Source of the DNA: Microbulbifer agarilyticus S89
GTDB lineage: Bacteria; Pseudomonadota; Gammaproteobacteria; Pseudomonadales; Cellvibrionaceae
Assembly: GCF_000220505.1 (NCBI RefSeq)
Contig: NZ_AFPJ01000052.1
Coordinates: 52,361-116,360 of the forward strand
DNA length: 64,000 bases
Reading direction: 5' to 3'
Shown: piece by piece, positions 1-7,796 of the stretch
Layout: each line of letters begins with the position of its first letter
Numbering within the stretch: position 1 is the stretch's first letter
The notes under the pieces: model-generated
What the model was told of the DNA's origin: nothing
Database searches by the model: none
What the model saw: the letters and a program-made list of their open reading frames with translations, nothing else
Made by a program: the position numbers and the translations under genes

Positions 1-67
1 GTAAGTACACACTGCCAAACTGCAATCAGCTTGATCGAATTTTGATCACACTGAATCAGGACTGCAG

Positions 68-835
68 ATGTTTGGTAGTAGCAGCTTTTGTTTCTGGCGC
101 CGCGCTCACCGGGGCGGCGCTGCGGGTAGTAGGCCTGCCCGATTTATCGCCAATGGCGTATTGCTCACGCTGTTTGCCGCTGGTTGCACCATCACCGCGA
201 CCGCGCTCACACCGGGGGCACGGTTGCAGCTCTCCCAGCCATTATTGGAACAGGTGCATGCAGACTACGGCGCACTCGCCCACGGGCGGCTTGTGCGCTG
301 GCAGGCATTGCTTGAGGAGCAAAGCCGTGCACTGGAATGGCACAGGCTACTGCGCATCAACCAGTTCCTAAACCAGGTGCCTTTTGCCGATGACCAGGCG
401 CACTGGGGTAAGGAGGATTTTTGGGCCACTCCGGTACAGTTCCTCGCCTCCAACGGCGGCGATTGTGAAGACTATGCCATTGCCAAGCTCTTCAGCCTGA
501 CCGGTGCCGGTGTCTCACCAGAGAAAATCCGCCTGACCTATGTGATCTCCACTACCCCAGACAAACCCTCCAACCGCCCACAACGCCAACCGCATATGGT
601 GCTTTTATACACGGCAAACCCGGGCGAGCACCCGCTAGTGCTGGACAATATGACCGGCGAGGTACTGCCAGCCCGCGAGCGCACGGACCTTGAACCGGTA
701 TACAGCTTCAATGCGGAGGGGCTATGGCTGAACGCTGCGCTGGACCAAGCCACCAAGGTCCGCAGCCAGCCGGGCTCGGCGCTGTGGGATAACTTGCTTG
801 AACGCATGCGCCAGGAAGGCGTGTTCGCGCGATAA
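68..835 (+). CDS. lapG: LapG-like periplasmic cysteine protease (transglutaminase-like)
   Basis: Bacterial transglutaminase-like cysteine protease of the LapG family. LapG enzymes cut large surface adhesins in the periplasm and so release biofilm cells; they are held back by the inner-membrane receptor LapD. The 255-residue protein has a hydrophobic N-terminal segment at about 27-47 for export. The catalytic triad is visible: Cys133 in GGDCEDYA, His176 in PHMVLLY and Asp193 in LVLDNMTGE. The acidic stretch after the Cys fits the calcium-binding site known for LapG. Its stop lies 18 bases before a LapD-like gene, so the two are probably co-transcribed. The adhesin substrate is not in this window. 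The start at 68 gives the longest exported form; a later start would lose the signal segment. Confidence 0.85.
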   Translation: MFGSSSFCFWRRAHRGGAAGSRPARFIANGVLLTLFAAGCTITATALTPGARLQLSQPLLEQVHADYGALAHGRLVRWQALLEEQSRALEWHRLLRINQFLNQVPFADDQAHWGKEDFWATPVQFLASNGGDCEDYAIAKLFSLTGAGVSPEKIRLTYVISTTPDKPSNRPQRQPHMVLLYTANPGEHPLVLDNMTGEVLPARERTDLEPVYSFNAEGLWLNAALDQATKVRSQPGSALWDNLLERMRQEGVFAR

Positions 836-853
836 GGCCGCTAGGCCCGGAGC

Positions 854-1642
854 ATGGATATGGCTCGTGACATAGACATAAACCGAAGCCCGGTAACCGG
901 TTCGGTAATCAATCCGGTAGCAACTGGGTTCTGGCACTCCCTTGCCGCCTTTATTAGCCAGGTAGTTACCGGCCTGTGTTGCCTGGTACTGGTACTGGTC
1001 GCTGGCCTGGCAATTGCCCGCGACCAGTTACACCAGCTACAGGCAGTGCAGGCCAGAGACAGTGCCGCCATGCTCGCGGTACAACTGGGCGGCGCCATGC
1101 GCCAGCACCCCGACCCTGCCAGCTACACCCGCACCTTGTTACAAGGTGTTACCCAAAGCGGGGCTTATGCCGAGGTGCTATTTCGCCCCGCTGATTCCGT
1201 CCAAACCAAACAACAGACACCTGACTCGATTGCGCCTGTAAGTATACGCACACCCACCGCGGCCCGTGGTGTGCCCGGGTGGTTTCAGCAACTGATGCAA
1301 TTTCAGCCGCCAAGATTGCGGGCGGAAGTACGAAGTGGCTGGGAAATTGCAGGTACGGTAACGGTGCGCCGGCATCCAGCGCCTGCACTGCAATTGTTGT
1401 GGCGCCTGGCTCTTGGGCTATGCGGTACGGGCCTGCTGATACTGGCCGTAGCTGTATACCAATCGCGCAAGCGGCGACTGCGGGTGCACCAGTATGTGGC
1501 TGGTTTGGAAGCAGAGCTGTTACAAATCCGCGAGCTTCTGGAAGCACGATACGAAGCGGGGAATCCACATTCACTTGCAGAAAAACGGCGGCAAGAGATC
1601 GGTAACAATCGACACGCGGTGAAAAGCCGTACGGAAGCCTAG
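854..1642 (+). CDS. LapD-like periplasmic sensor/output protein without GGDEF-EAL domains
   Basis: 262 residues that match only the N-terminal half of LapD: a membrane segment at about 32-56, a periplasmic domain at about 57-178 and a second membrane segment at about 181-203, then roughly 60 charged residues. The periplasmic part keeps the PGWFQQL motif; Trp143 is at the place where LapD proteins carry the Trp that binds LapG. Classical LapD continues with HAMP, degenerate GGDEF and EAL domains that bind cyclic di-GMP; here the reading frame ends without them. It directly follows the lapG-like gene, which supports a role in holding LapG. Whether it signals through a partner or is a decayed remnant cannot be told from the sequence. 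No GGDEF or EAL coding is seen in the 160 bases downstream. Confidence 0.75.
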   Translation: MDMARDIDINRSPVTGSVINPVATGFWHSLAAFISQVVTGLCCLVLVLVAGLAIARDQLHQLQAVQARDSAAMLAVQLGGAMRQHPDPASYTRTLLQGVTQSGAYAEVLFRPADSVQTKQQTPDSIAPVSIRTPTAARGVPGWFQQLMQFQPPRLRAEVRSGWEIAGTVTVRRHPAPALQLLWRLALGLCGTGLLILAVAVYQSRKRRLRVHQYVAGLEAELLQIRELLEARYEAGNPHSLAEKRRQEIGNNRHAVKSRTEA

Positions 1643-1724
1643 CCCTTTGTGGCTACAAAATTCAGGATTTGAGTACCAGTTGGCATTGACCTCGAGTTAT
1701 TTGCGGTCATCTCTGTAGCGCAGG

Positions 1725-1753
1725 CTTCCCATTTGCTGTATGGGCGCTACAAT
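1725..1753 (+). promoter_or_regulatory. candidate sigma-70 promoter of the Ala-rich protein gene
   Basis: TACAAT at 1748-1753 is one base from the consensus -10. CTTCCC at 1725-1730 is a weak -35 at 17 bases spacing. It lies about 50 bases upstream of the ATG at 1807, within the 164-base gap after the LapD-like gene. Confidence 0.3.
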
Positions 1754-1806
1754 CATCCACCATCCGAATGGAATCCAAACTAAAACAAAGTTCTTTAGGG
1801 GGACGC

Positions 1807-2328
1807 ATGAAGAAGTCAGCATTGGGGATCGCACTGGGTGCGAGCTTGCTGAGCGCCGTGGCCATGGCCGATGTGAAACAGTACATCGATGCCGGTTACA
1901 GCATGGACCAGGTCATTGCCCTGGCACAGAGCGAAGGCCTGAGCACCGAGGAAGCGGTTGAGCAAGCCCTGGCTGCTGCTCCTGAAAAAGCGGCTGACAT
2001 TGCCGTTGCGGCCATCAAGGCAGGTGCCAACCCAGAAGCAGTGGTAGCTGCTGCGGTTGCCGCGAACCCGGCTTCTGCTGAAGCAGTGGTTACCGCTGCC
2101 GTTACTGCTGGCGCAAACCCGGAAGCCATCGCTGCTGCGGCAATTGCTGCGGGTGCTGATGCAACGGTCGTGACTGCTGCTACCGCTGCTGCGGCTCCGG
2201 CAGCTTCTGCGCTGGCCGGCAGTGCGTCTGCTCCGGCTGCGAGTACTCCGATCCCACCTGCCCCTGTTGTCAGCAGTGGCGCTGGTGCAGGCGGCGGCGG
2301 TGGTGGCACCGTAGCCTCCGACAACTAA
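1807..2328 (+). CDS. secreted Ala-rich repeat protein with Ser/Pro/Gly-rich tail
   Basis: I do not recognise a named family. The ATG at 1807 is chosen because a strong ribosome site (TTAGGGGGA, 1795-1803) precedes it and it gives a clean signal peptide (MKKSALGIALG..., cleavage near AMA-D). The mature part begins with an amphipathic stretch (QYIDAGYSMDQVIALA). It then has helical repeats of about 20-30 residues containing AGANPEA and AANPASAEA, and ends in a low-complexity Ala/Ser/Pro tail followed by GAGAGGGGGG. The protein is acidic and has no cysteine in the mature part. It has its own promoter candidate and its own terminator, so it may be highly expressed. An O-antigen-ligase family gene starts about 95 bases downstream. 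Ala/Ser/Pro tails are typical O-glycosylation targets, so it may be a ligase substrate (inference). Confidence 0.7.
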   Translation: MKKSALGIALGASLLSAVAMADVKQYIDAGYSMDQVIALAQSEGLSTEEAVEQALAAAPEKAADIAVAAIKAGANPEAVVAAAVAANPASAEAVVTAAVTAGANPEAIAAAAIAAGADATVVTAATAAAAPAASALAGSASAPAASTPIPPAPVVSSGAGAGGGGGGTVASDN

Positions 2329-2371
2329 GCAACACAGGCCCGCACCCCGGTGCAGCCAAAGTGTGCAGAAA

Positions 2372-2393
2372 AGGCCCGCGAGGGCCTTTTTTT
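2372..2393 (+). terminator. rho-independent terminator after the Ala-rich protein gene
   Basis: Stem AGGCCC (2372-2377), loop GCGA, stem GGGCCT (2382-2387), then a T run to 2393. It ends transcription from the Ala-rich gene and argues against the next gene starting as far upstream as 2361. Confidence 0.85.
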
Positions 2394-2423
2394 GGTTTTA
2401 CCCTCTTTGTATTTTTTAGCCCT

Positions 2424-3872
2424 ATGTTTGCTTCCAGGTTTGCTTCCAGCCGCTCCTCGGTGAAAAGTGCCGACCACACCGCCCGGCTGGAGCGCGGGTT
2501 GTTTTACGGCCTGCTCGCACTGATTTTCTGGTTACCGATTCCGCTCGGCTCACACCGCCCCTGGGCCTGGGGGTTGATGGAAGTGTGGGTATTTACCCTG
2601 ACTGCAGGCTGGCTGCTGCTGAACCTGAAAGAACCCCGCTTCGAGCGCTTGCGCCCCTACTGGCCGCTGCTTGCGATCTTTGGTGTGTTTCAGCTGTGGA
2701 TTTTTATTCAGCAATTTCGCTTGCCCATAGCATGGCTCCAGTGGATGGCCCCGGAAACGGCAGCGACCTACCTTGCGGCCAACCCGGCATTAACCAGCGC
2801 AACGATTTCTTTAGACCCCAACCAGACCCACGTGGCATTGATTAAGGGCGTGGCGTACTGCTGTTTTTTATTGCTGGTGCTGGCACTGGTCACCAGCACC
2901 AAGCGCCTGAAGACGCTGGCACTTACCGTGGTACTGGCGGGCACCTTCCAGGCGTTTTATGGCGTACTGCTGGCGCTGTCGGGCTCGGAAACCACCTGGG
3001 TGATGGGCTTTACCAATAACGGCATTGCCACCGGCGGCTTCCGCTACAAAAACCACTACGGCAATTATCTGGTGATGTGCCTTTGCCTGGGTATTGGCTT
3101 GCTGATTGCGAGCCTGGGTGGCACTAGTGGTGGCAAGCTCAGGCAACGCCTGAAGGACCTGGTAAATATGTTGCTCGGTGGCAAGGCGGTATTGCGCCTG
3201 TGCCTGGCGATGATGGTGATCGGTTTAGTGATGTCGCACTCGCGTATGGCGAATGCGGCGTTTTTTGCCAGCCTGTCGATTGTGGGCGCACTGGGATTAT
3301 TACTGATCCGCAACCGTAGCCGCAGCCTGACCATTCTGCTCGCGAGCCTGATGGTGATTGACCTGATGATTGTGGGCAGCTGGTTTGGCATGGACCGCTT
3401 GCGTCAGGAGATTGAGGAAACGAGTTTTTCTCAGGAGACGCGGGACGAGGTGAACCAATACGGTATGTCGCTGATTGAGCAGCATCCAATTGCGGGTACT
3501 GGTGCGGGTAGCTTCTATTCCTCGTTCCCCAGCGTAAAAGGATCAGGCATCAATATTTTTTACGATCAGGGACATAACGACTACCTGCAGTTCAGTATTG
3601 AATACGGACTGCCGGCGACGTTGCTGGTGGGAGCTGCGGTATTGTGGAGTTTGTATCACGCGTTTGTGGCACTGCGCACCAGGCGTGACAGTATGATGCA
3701 GGGGTTGGCGTTTGCGGCGCTGATGGCGATTGTGGCGGAGCTGATTATGCTGACCACGGATTTTCATCTACAGGCGCCGGCGACGGCGATGTATTTTTTG
3801 ATGCTGCTGGGGCTAGCCTGGAAGGCTCGGTTTATGGAGAGTGAAAAGACTGCAAAGGCCTTAAAGAGATAA
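2424..3872 (+). CDS. O-antigen ligase / polymerase family membrane protein
   Basis: 482 residues when read from the ATG at 2424; an upstream in-frame start at 2361 would lie inside a terminator hairpin. The protein is polytopic with about 11-12 hydrophobic segments and one long periplasmic loop, as in the WaaL/Wzy/PglL superfamily. Within the loop and after it are motifs usual for this family: QHPIAGTGAGSF and HNDYLQFSIEYGLP, with the His of HNDYLQ as the likely functional residue. These enzymes move a lipid-linked glycan to lipid A, to another glycan or to a protein. No LPS core or O-antigen genes are nearby. The neighbours are the Ala/Ser/Pro-rich secreted protein and an acyltransferase, so a protein O-glycosyltransferase role is possible. 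Substrate not determinable here. Confidence 0.75.
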   Translation: MFASRFASSRSSVKSADHTARLERGLFYGLLALIFWLPIPLGSHRPWAWGLMEVWVFTLTAGWLLLNLKEPRFERLRPYWPLLAIFGVFQLWIFIQQFRLPIAWLQWMAPETAATYLAANPALTSATISLDPNQTHVALIKGVAYCCFLLLVLALVTSTKRLKTLALTVVLAGTFQAFYGVLLALSGSETTWVMGFTNNGIATGGFRYKNHYGNYLVMCLCLGIGLLIASLGGTSGGKLRQRLKDLVNMLLGGKAVLRLCLAMMVIGLVMSHSRMANAAFFASLSIVGALGLLLIRNRSRSLTILLASLMVIDLMIVGSWFGMDRLRQEIEETSFSQETRDEVNQYGMSLIEQHPIAGTGAGSFYSSFPSVKGSGINIFYDQGHNDYLQFSIEYGLPATLLVGAAVLWSLYHAFVALRTRRDSMMQGLAFAALMAIVAELIMLTTDFHLQAPATAMYFLMLLGLAWKARFMESEKTAKALKR

Positions 3873-3909
3873 ACTGGCTACAAATAAGCAACGATTATAA
3901 GAGACTTAG

Positions 3910-4986
3910 ATGTTTGGCTTACTTCGCACAACTCTTGCACTAATGGTAATGATTTACCATTTATCGATAAGTATCACACCACTAGGAACCTACGCCGTAT
4001 ATGGCTTTTATGTTATCAGTGGCTTTTTGATGACCTCAATCATGCACGAAAGCTACGGCTATTCGAGTATAGGACGCATAGCATTTGGGGTAAACAGGGC
4101 CCTTCGCTTGTTACCACTTTACTGGATGGCCGTCATGTTCAGCGTTTTACTCATCGTGTTTGCTGGTTCAGAAGCTGTAGCGGCCTACCATCGCAGCATG
4201 CAGCTACCCACCACCCTAAAAGAAGTGCTCGCCAATGCGACCATGATTTTTCCTGCGTGGAGCCCATTCGAGATTAAAACGAGGCTGGTACCACCAAGCT
4301 GGGCCCTTACGGTCGAAATCTTTTTCTATGTACTTATTTGTTTTGGTATTTCTAAAAGCTTTACAAGAGTCAAAGTCTGGTTTGCAGCTTCTGTGTGCTA
4401 CGTTATTTGGAGCTTCGCTGCCGGCATGCCGTGGACGGATAGATACTTCCCAATATTCGCGGCCTCTCTCCCCTTCTCCATTGGCTCAGCAATTTACTTC
4501 TTAAGCAAAGATGAAGGCGCAAGAGAACGATACTCGAAATTGGGGCTACGCTCGGATTTACTATTCGCCCTGATGCTTTGCAACTGTCTCGCTTGGATAT
4601 TGGCATCCAAGTTGATGCCAGGAAAATACATAGAGGTAGGATTCTACATCAATATCGCAATCTGCTCTCTTTTGGTTTTTGGCATCTCTAGTGGACACGA
4701 AATCATTAAATTCAAAAAGGGTACCGACAAGATTTTGGGTGATTATTCTTATCCGATCTACCTTCTCCACTGGCAATGCGGCTTCCTCGTTTCCTACTTA
4801 ATCTTTGGAGAGGCATTCCATGAGCTTTCTGCGCGTGGGCTGGCGAGCCTAGCGTGCTCATTGGTATTTATTGCCGCCGTTGTCTTTATTCTAATTCGAG
4901 TAGTCGACAAGCCGATTCAAAGGGTTCGATCGCGCGTTCGATCGCCCCGCGAGAAACCATACTCTAGCGCCAAATTGGCCACATAA
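3910..4986 (+). CDS. acyltransferase 3 family membrane protein
   Basis: 358 residues, polytopic, of the acyltransferase-3 (OafA/YrhL/NodX) family. These proteins move acetyl or other acyl groups onto surface glycans at the inner membrane. Visible family features are the N-terminal LMVMIYHLSI segment with the conserved His, GFYVISGFLM, and the Arg-rich RIAFGVNRALRLLPLYW; about ten membrane helices follow. The usual length is 340-390, so it is complete. Codon use and base composition are clearly more AT-rich than the genes on both sides, which suggests separate acquisition. It starts 37 bases after the O-ligase family gene and may modify the glycan that enzyme handles (inference from position). 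Confidence 0.85.
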   Translation: MFGLLRTTLALMVMIYHLSISITPLGTYAVYGFYVISGFLMTSIMHESYGYSSIGRIAFGVNRALRLLPLYWMAVMFSVLLIVFAGSEAVAAYHRSMQLPTTLKEVLANATMIFPAWSPFEIKTRLVPPSWALTVEIFFYVLICFGISKSFTRVKVWFAASVCYVIWSFAAGMPWTDRYFPIFAASLPFSIGSAIYFLSKDEGARERYSKLGLRSDLLFALMLCNCLAWILASKLMPGKYIEVGFYINIAICSLLVFGISSGHEIIKFKKGTDKILGDYSYPIYLLHWQCGFLVSYLIFGEAFHELSARGLASLACSLVFIAAVVFILIRVVDKPIQRVRSRVRSPREKPYSSAKLAT

Positions 4987-4987
4987 A

Positions 4988-5036
4988 CCAAGAAATCGCC
5001 CTGGCTCCTTTACTAGAGAGCCAGAAGACTTCTTGG
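4988..5036. other. long imperfect hairpin after the acyltransferase gene
   Basis: CCAAGA (4988-4993) pairs with TCTTGG (5031-5036), and inside it CTGGCTC (5001-5007) pairs with GAGCCAG (5018-5024). There is no T run, so it may stabilise the 3' end of the mRNA rather than terminate. Confidence 0.4.
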
Positions 5037-5100
5037 CAGCTAAGGCTGCGCCCCCAGCGGGATCAAACCGCTTTCAACGGTTCGACCCTCAACGCCAAAC
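5033..5100 (-). pseudogene. decayed tRNA-Ala-like remnant
   Basis: This stretch resembles the 3' half of the intact tRNA-Ala that starts about 40 bases further on. The T-arm block at 5056-5072 matches the tRNA T-arm (5153-5169) at about 16 of 17 positions. Fragments resembling its acceptor end (GCAGCTAAG, 5036-5044) and anticodon-arm side (GACCCTCAAC, 5084-5093) are also present but interrupted by insertions. It cannot fold as a tRNA. It may be a relic of an old integration or tandem duplication at the tRNA locus. Confidence 0.35.
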
Positions 5101-5106
5101 AAAAAA

Positions 5107-5136
5107 GGCCGCATCCTTTCGGATGCGGCCTTTTTT
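5107..5136. terminator. bidirectional terminator between acyltransferase and tRNA-Ala
   Basis: A perfect 10-base-pair stem (5107-5116 with 5121-5130), loop TTTC, A run on the left and T run on the right. It can end the minus-strand tRNA transcript and also read-through from the plus-strand acyltransferase gene. Confidence 0.85.
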
Positions 5137-5141
5137 GTATT

Positions 5142-5217
5142 TGGTGGAGCTAAGCGGGATCGAACCGCTGACCTCAACACTGCCAGTGTTGCGCTCTCCC
5201 AGCTGAGCTATAGCCCC
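5142..5217 (-). tRNA. tRNA-Ala (anticodon GGC)
   Basis: 76 bases on the minus strand with an encoded CCA end. The cloverleaf is complete: acceptor GGGGCTA with TAGCTCC, D arm GCTCAGCTGGGAGAGC, anticodon stem CAACA/TGTTG around loop CTGGCAG, and T loop GGTTCGATCC. The anticodon GGC reads GCC/GCU alanine codons. It sits downstream of a strong promoter on the minus strand. Confidence 0.97.
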
Positions 5218-5260
5218 AAATTGGGTGCTTTCGGGGATGTTTCCGTCGAAAGCGGGGCGC

Positions 5261-5288
5261 ATTTTAACAATGCACGGGTGGCTGTCAA
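5261..5288 (-). promoter_or_regulatory. strong sigma-70 promoter of tRNA-Ala
   Basis: On the minus strand TTGACA (5283-5288) is followed after 16 bases by TAAAAT (5261-5266). A GC-rich discriminator, GCGCCCCGC (5252-5260), comes next. This is the usual form of a stringently controlled stable-RNA promoter. Confidence 0.8.
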
Positions 5289-5330
5289 CTAGAAAAAGAA
5301 CTTTTCAATCAAATAGTTACAGACTCACTC

Positions 5331-5356
5331 GTCATGCCGGCTGGCGCCGGCATGAC
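5331..5356. repeat. REP-like palindrome downstream of gltX
   Basis: Perfect 10-base arms GTCATGCCGG (5331-5340) and CCGGCATGAC (5347-5356) around CTGGCG. The shape and sequence are those of REP-like intergenic palindromes common in gammaproteobacteria. It lies just after the gltX stop and may protect or end that mRNA. Confidence 0.6.
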
Positions 5357-5382
5357 GGTCACGCTTGCGCCCAGGCTGAGGC

Positions 5383-6858
5383 TTACGCCAGGCCTGCGTA
5401 CTCCTTGTCCCAGCGCTTCAGCACCTTTTTACCGGCACCGCCGAGCACGTCGATGGCCTGGCGCAGGCGGGCGCGGCTGAGGTCGGCGCCCAGCAGGTCC
5501 ATGGCATCCATGACTGAGAAGGATGCGGTGGTTCCGCTAATGGCGACGAACAGCGGTGCGTTGAAGTCTTTGAGCTTTATGCCCATCTGGGTGGACAGCT
5601 CTTTGACCGCGGCAAAGATGTTTTCCTTGTTCCAGGTACGCAGGGCTTCCAAACGCCACAGGGCGAATTGCAGCAGCTTCTTCTGCTCGTCCAGCTCCAT
5701 CTTGTTGCCGGCGAAGCTCTCTTCGGTGAGGCCGAGGCTGCCGGCGGCGAGGAAGCTGACCAGCGGCATAAAGTCACCGAAGGTTTCCATACGGCCCTTG
5801 GCGTGCGGCAGTACCTTGAGCAGGTTATCGCGGTTCAGCAGCCACTTCTGCAAGCGGTCTGCCAGTTGCTCGTCTTGCAGCTCGCGGATCCACAGGCCGT
5901 TCAGCCAACTCAGTTTTTCCACATCGAATACCGGGCCGCCGAGGGAAACGCGTTGGATGTCGAAGTGCTTGAGCATTTCGTCCAGGGTGAACTTCTCGCT
6001 CTCGTCCGGCATGGACCAGCCCATGCGGCCGAGGTAGTTGAGCAGCGCTTCTGGCATAAAGCCGGCGCGCTTGTAGTACAAGATGGAGGTGGGGTTTTTA
6101 CGCTTGGACAGTTTGGTTTTGTCCGGGTTGCGCAGCAGCGGCAGGTGGCACAGCACCGGCATGTCCCAGCCGAAGTACTCGTACAGCAGCTTGTGCTTGG
6201 GTGCGGAGTTAATCCACTCCTCACCGCGCAGTACGTGGGTGATTTCCATCAGGTGGTCGTCTACCACGTTGGCAAGGTGGTAGGTGGGCATACCGTCGGA
6301 CTTGAGCAGGATCTGTGCATCGACCTGTGCCCAGTCAATTTCGATGGTACCGCGCAGCAGGTCTTCCACGACGCAGGTGCCGGTCTCGGGCACGTTCATG
6401 CGCACGACGTAGGGTTCGCCGGCAGCTTTACGCTTTTCCACTTCTTCCGCGGGCAGGGCCAGATCGCTGGGCTTCAAGGTTGCCTTGCCGGATTCCTGCA
6501 GCTGTGCACGCAGCTGGTCCAGCTCTTCCGCGGTGCGGTAGCAATGGAAAGCATGGCCCTTGGCTACCAGCTCGTCACAGTATTTCTTGTAGATGTCGCC
6601 GCGCTCACTCTGGCGGTAGGGACCGTTGGGGCCGCCGACATCCGGGCCTTCCTGCCAGTCCAGACCCAGCCAGCGCAGGCTGTCGAGAATCGCCTGTTCA
6701 GACTCCGGGGTACTGCGCGCCTGGTCGGTATCTTCAATACGCAGTACAAACTGGCCACCGTGGGCGTGGGCAAAGCACTGGTTGAACAGGGCAATGTAGG
6801 CCGTGCCTACGTGGGGGTCGCCGGTGGGGGAAGGTGCAATTCGGGTTCTTACGGTCAT
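5383..6858 (-). CDS. gltX: glutamyl-tRNA synthetase
   Basis: Class I aminoacyl-tRNA synthetase that charges tRNA-Glu. The HIGH-like motif is in [11 protein letters not shown] near the N-terminus and the KMSKS-like motif is KLSKRKN. Length from the ATG at 6858 is 491 residues, usual for bacterial GltX. A longer frame begins at a TTG at 6879, but the ATG at 6858 has AGG six bases upstream and gives the normal start [11 protein letters not shown]. It is on the same strand as tRNA-Ala, upstream of it, with about 165 bases between. Confidence 0.95.
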   Translation of the reverse strand: MTVRTRIAPSPTGDPHVGTAYIALFNQCFAHAHGGQFVLRIEDTDQARSTPESEQAILDSLRWLGLDWQEGPDVGGPNGPYRQSERGDIYKKYCDELVAKGHAFHCYRTAEELDQLRAQLQESGKATLKPSDLALPAEEVEKRKAAGEPYVVRMNVPETGTCVVEDLLRGTIEIDWAQVDAQILLKSDGMPTYHLANVVDDHLMEITHVLRGEEWINSAPKHKLLYEYFGWDMPVLCHLPLLRNPDKTKLSKRKNPTSILYYKRAGFMPEALLNYLGRMGWSMPDESEKFTLDEMLKHFDIQRVSLGGPVFDVEKLSWLNGLWIRELQDEQLADRLQKWLLNRDNLLKVLPHAKGRMETFGDFMPLVSFLAAGSLGLTEESFAGNKMELDEQKKLLQFALWRLEALRTWNKENIFAAVKELSTQMGIKLKDFNAPLFVAISGTTASFSVMDAMDLLGADLSRARLRQAIDVLGGAGKKVLKRWDKEYAGLA

Positions 6859-7182
6859 TGGTAACCTGATGTTGGACAAATAACTAATAAAGGAAGAAAG
6901 AAAGACATTTGAGGCGCGGCATTATATCGCCGGGGTCGTAACCCGCACAGTGCGATGCCCGCCCGATTTACCGGTAAGCCCGTGACCGCAAAGCGACCGG
7001 CACGTCACCAATGAAAAATTCATACCGAAAATTCCGTGACTAAGATCACAAAAAAGGTATGATTACCTATAAGTCGACGAAATTGGAGGAAAAACCGCCA
7101 ATTTGCTGTAGCCGGCGCCAGGGCTAGCTCATAAAATGCGCGCCCCACAACGATAACACTTCGGGATTTAGGGAAATTTACA
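6859..7182. other. intergenic region between gltX and the fimbrial pilin gene
   Basis: 324 bases that must hold the divergent promoters of gltX and the pilin gene. An AGGGAAA ribosome site lies just before 7183. I see no gene and no clear promoter motif. Confidence 0.5.
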
Positions 7183-7740
7183 ATGAAAAAATTTGCGCTT
7201 CGCTCTCTCGTTGCGGCGGCAGCTCTGGCAGCAGCCTCCTCTACCTTCGCGGCCACTGATGGCACCGCAGGCCCTTCTTCATCCAACGGCAATTTTGATA
7301 TTACGCTCACCGTTGCAACCCAGATTATCACTACAAACTTCGACGACATGGATCTGGACACCGCTAGTGCGACTCTGGGCAACCCAATCGTGGGTTACGA
7401 AGATATCTGTGTCGGTGGTATCGGCTTTGCAGAGTATAGCGTTGACCTTACCAGCCAGAATGGCAGCAGTGGCGGTACTGGCAGCGCACCGTTCCAATTA
7501 AACGGCACCAGTCAGAATCTGGCGTACACCGCAGCTTTTATTGATGACATCGCGGCCACCACCGGTGCACAGGCTGACGCTACCGGTGAAGTTGCCGGCA
7601 CCTACCCACGTGTAAGTAATGTCGCGTGTGGATCGGACAATGCGCGTGTTATCGTCTCTATCGCAAGCTCTGAGTGGGAATCTGCTACAGAGACTGGCGA
7701 TTATACTGACACCCTGACTGTTACTGTTACCGCTGAGTAA
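7183..7740 (+). CDS. SCPU-like fimbrial major subunit
   Basis: 185 residues with a signal peptide (MKKFALRSLVAAAALAAAS..., cleavage near TFA-A). The mature part resembles spore-coat-U/chaperone-usher pilins: a central block ICVGGIGFAEYSV, two cysteines that can form the pilin disulphide, and the C-terminal strand YTDTLTVTVTAE. Its mature part is clearly homologous to the C-terminal half of the tip-like protein at 10308-11264 (shared NFDDMDL, DLTSQNG-like and YTDTLTVTVT motifs). Position first in a pilin-usher-adhesin order, and followed by a strong hairpin, suggests the main shaft subunit. The start has an AGGGAAA ribosome site. Confidence 0.75.
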   Translation: MKKFALRSLVAAAALAAASSTFAATDGTAGPSSSNGNFDITLTVATQIITTNFDDMDLDTASATLGNPIVGYEDICVGGIGFAEYSVDLTSQNGSSGGTGSAPFQLNGTSQNLAYTAAFIDDIAATTGAQADATGEVAGTYPRVSNVACGSDNARVIVSIASSEWESATETGDYTDTLTVTVTAE

Positions 7741-7750
7741 CGGCCCTACT

Positions 7751-7787
7751 CGGTGGGCACCAAAATGATATCTTTTGGCGCCCACCG
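7751..7787 (+). promoter_or_regulatory. intergenic stem-loop between pilin and usher genes
   Basis: CGGTGGGC (7751-7758) pairs with GCCCACCG (7780-7787) and CCAAAA (7760-7765) with TTTTGG (7773-7778), with one mismatch and a 7-base loop. No T run follows. Such hairpins between pilin and usher genes usually stabilise the upstream pilin mRNA or weaken read-through, giving many pilins per usher. Confidence 0.7.
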
Positions 7788-7796
7788 ACGCCCATT

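Noticed and set aside
1807-2328. Ala-rich protein as an antifreeze or silk-like structural protein
   Set aside because: Low-complexity Ala content alone is not evidence; repeats contain Pro and Asn turns and look like short helical pairs. No specific family match can be supported.
2361-2423. N-terminal extension of the O-ligase family protein
   Set aside because: It would begin inside a strong terminator hairpin; the ATG at 2424 gives a normal membrane-protein start.
5668-6864. 398-codon plus-strand open frame opposite gltX
   Set aside because: It is fully antisense to gltX, has no ribosome site or recognisable domain, and its composition is that of a shadow frame.
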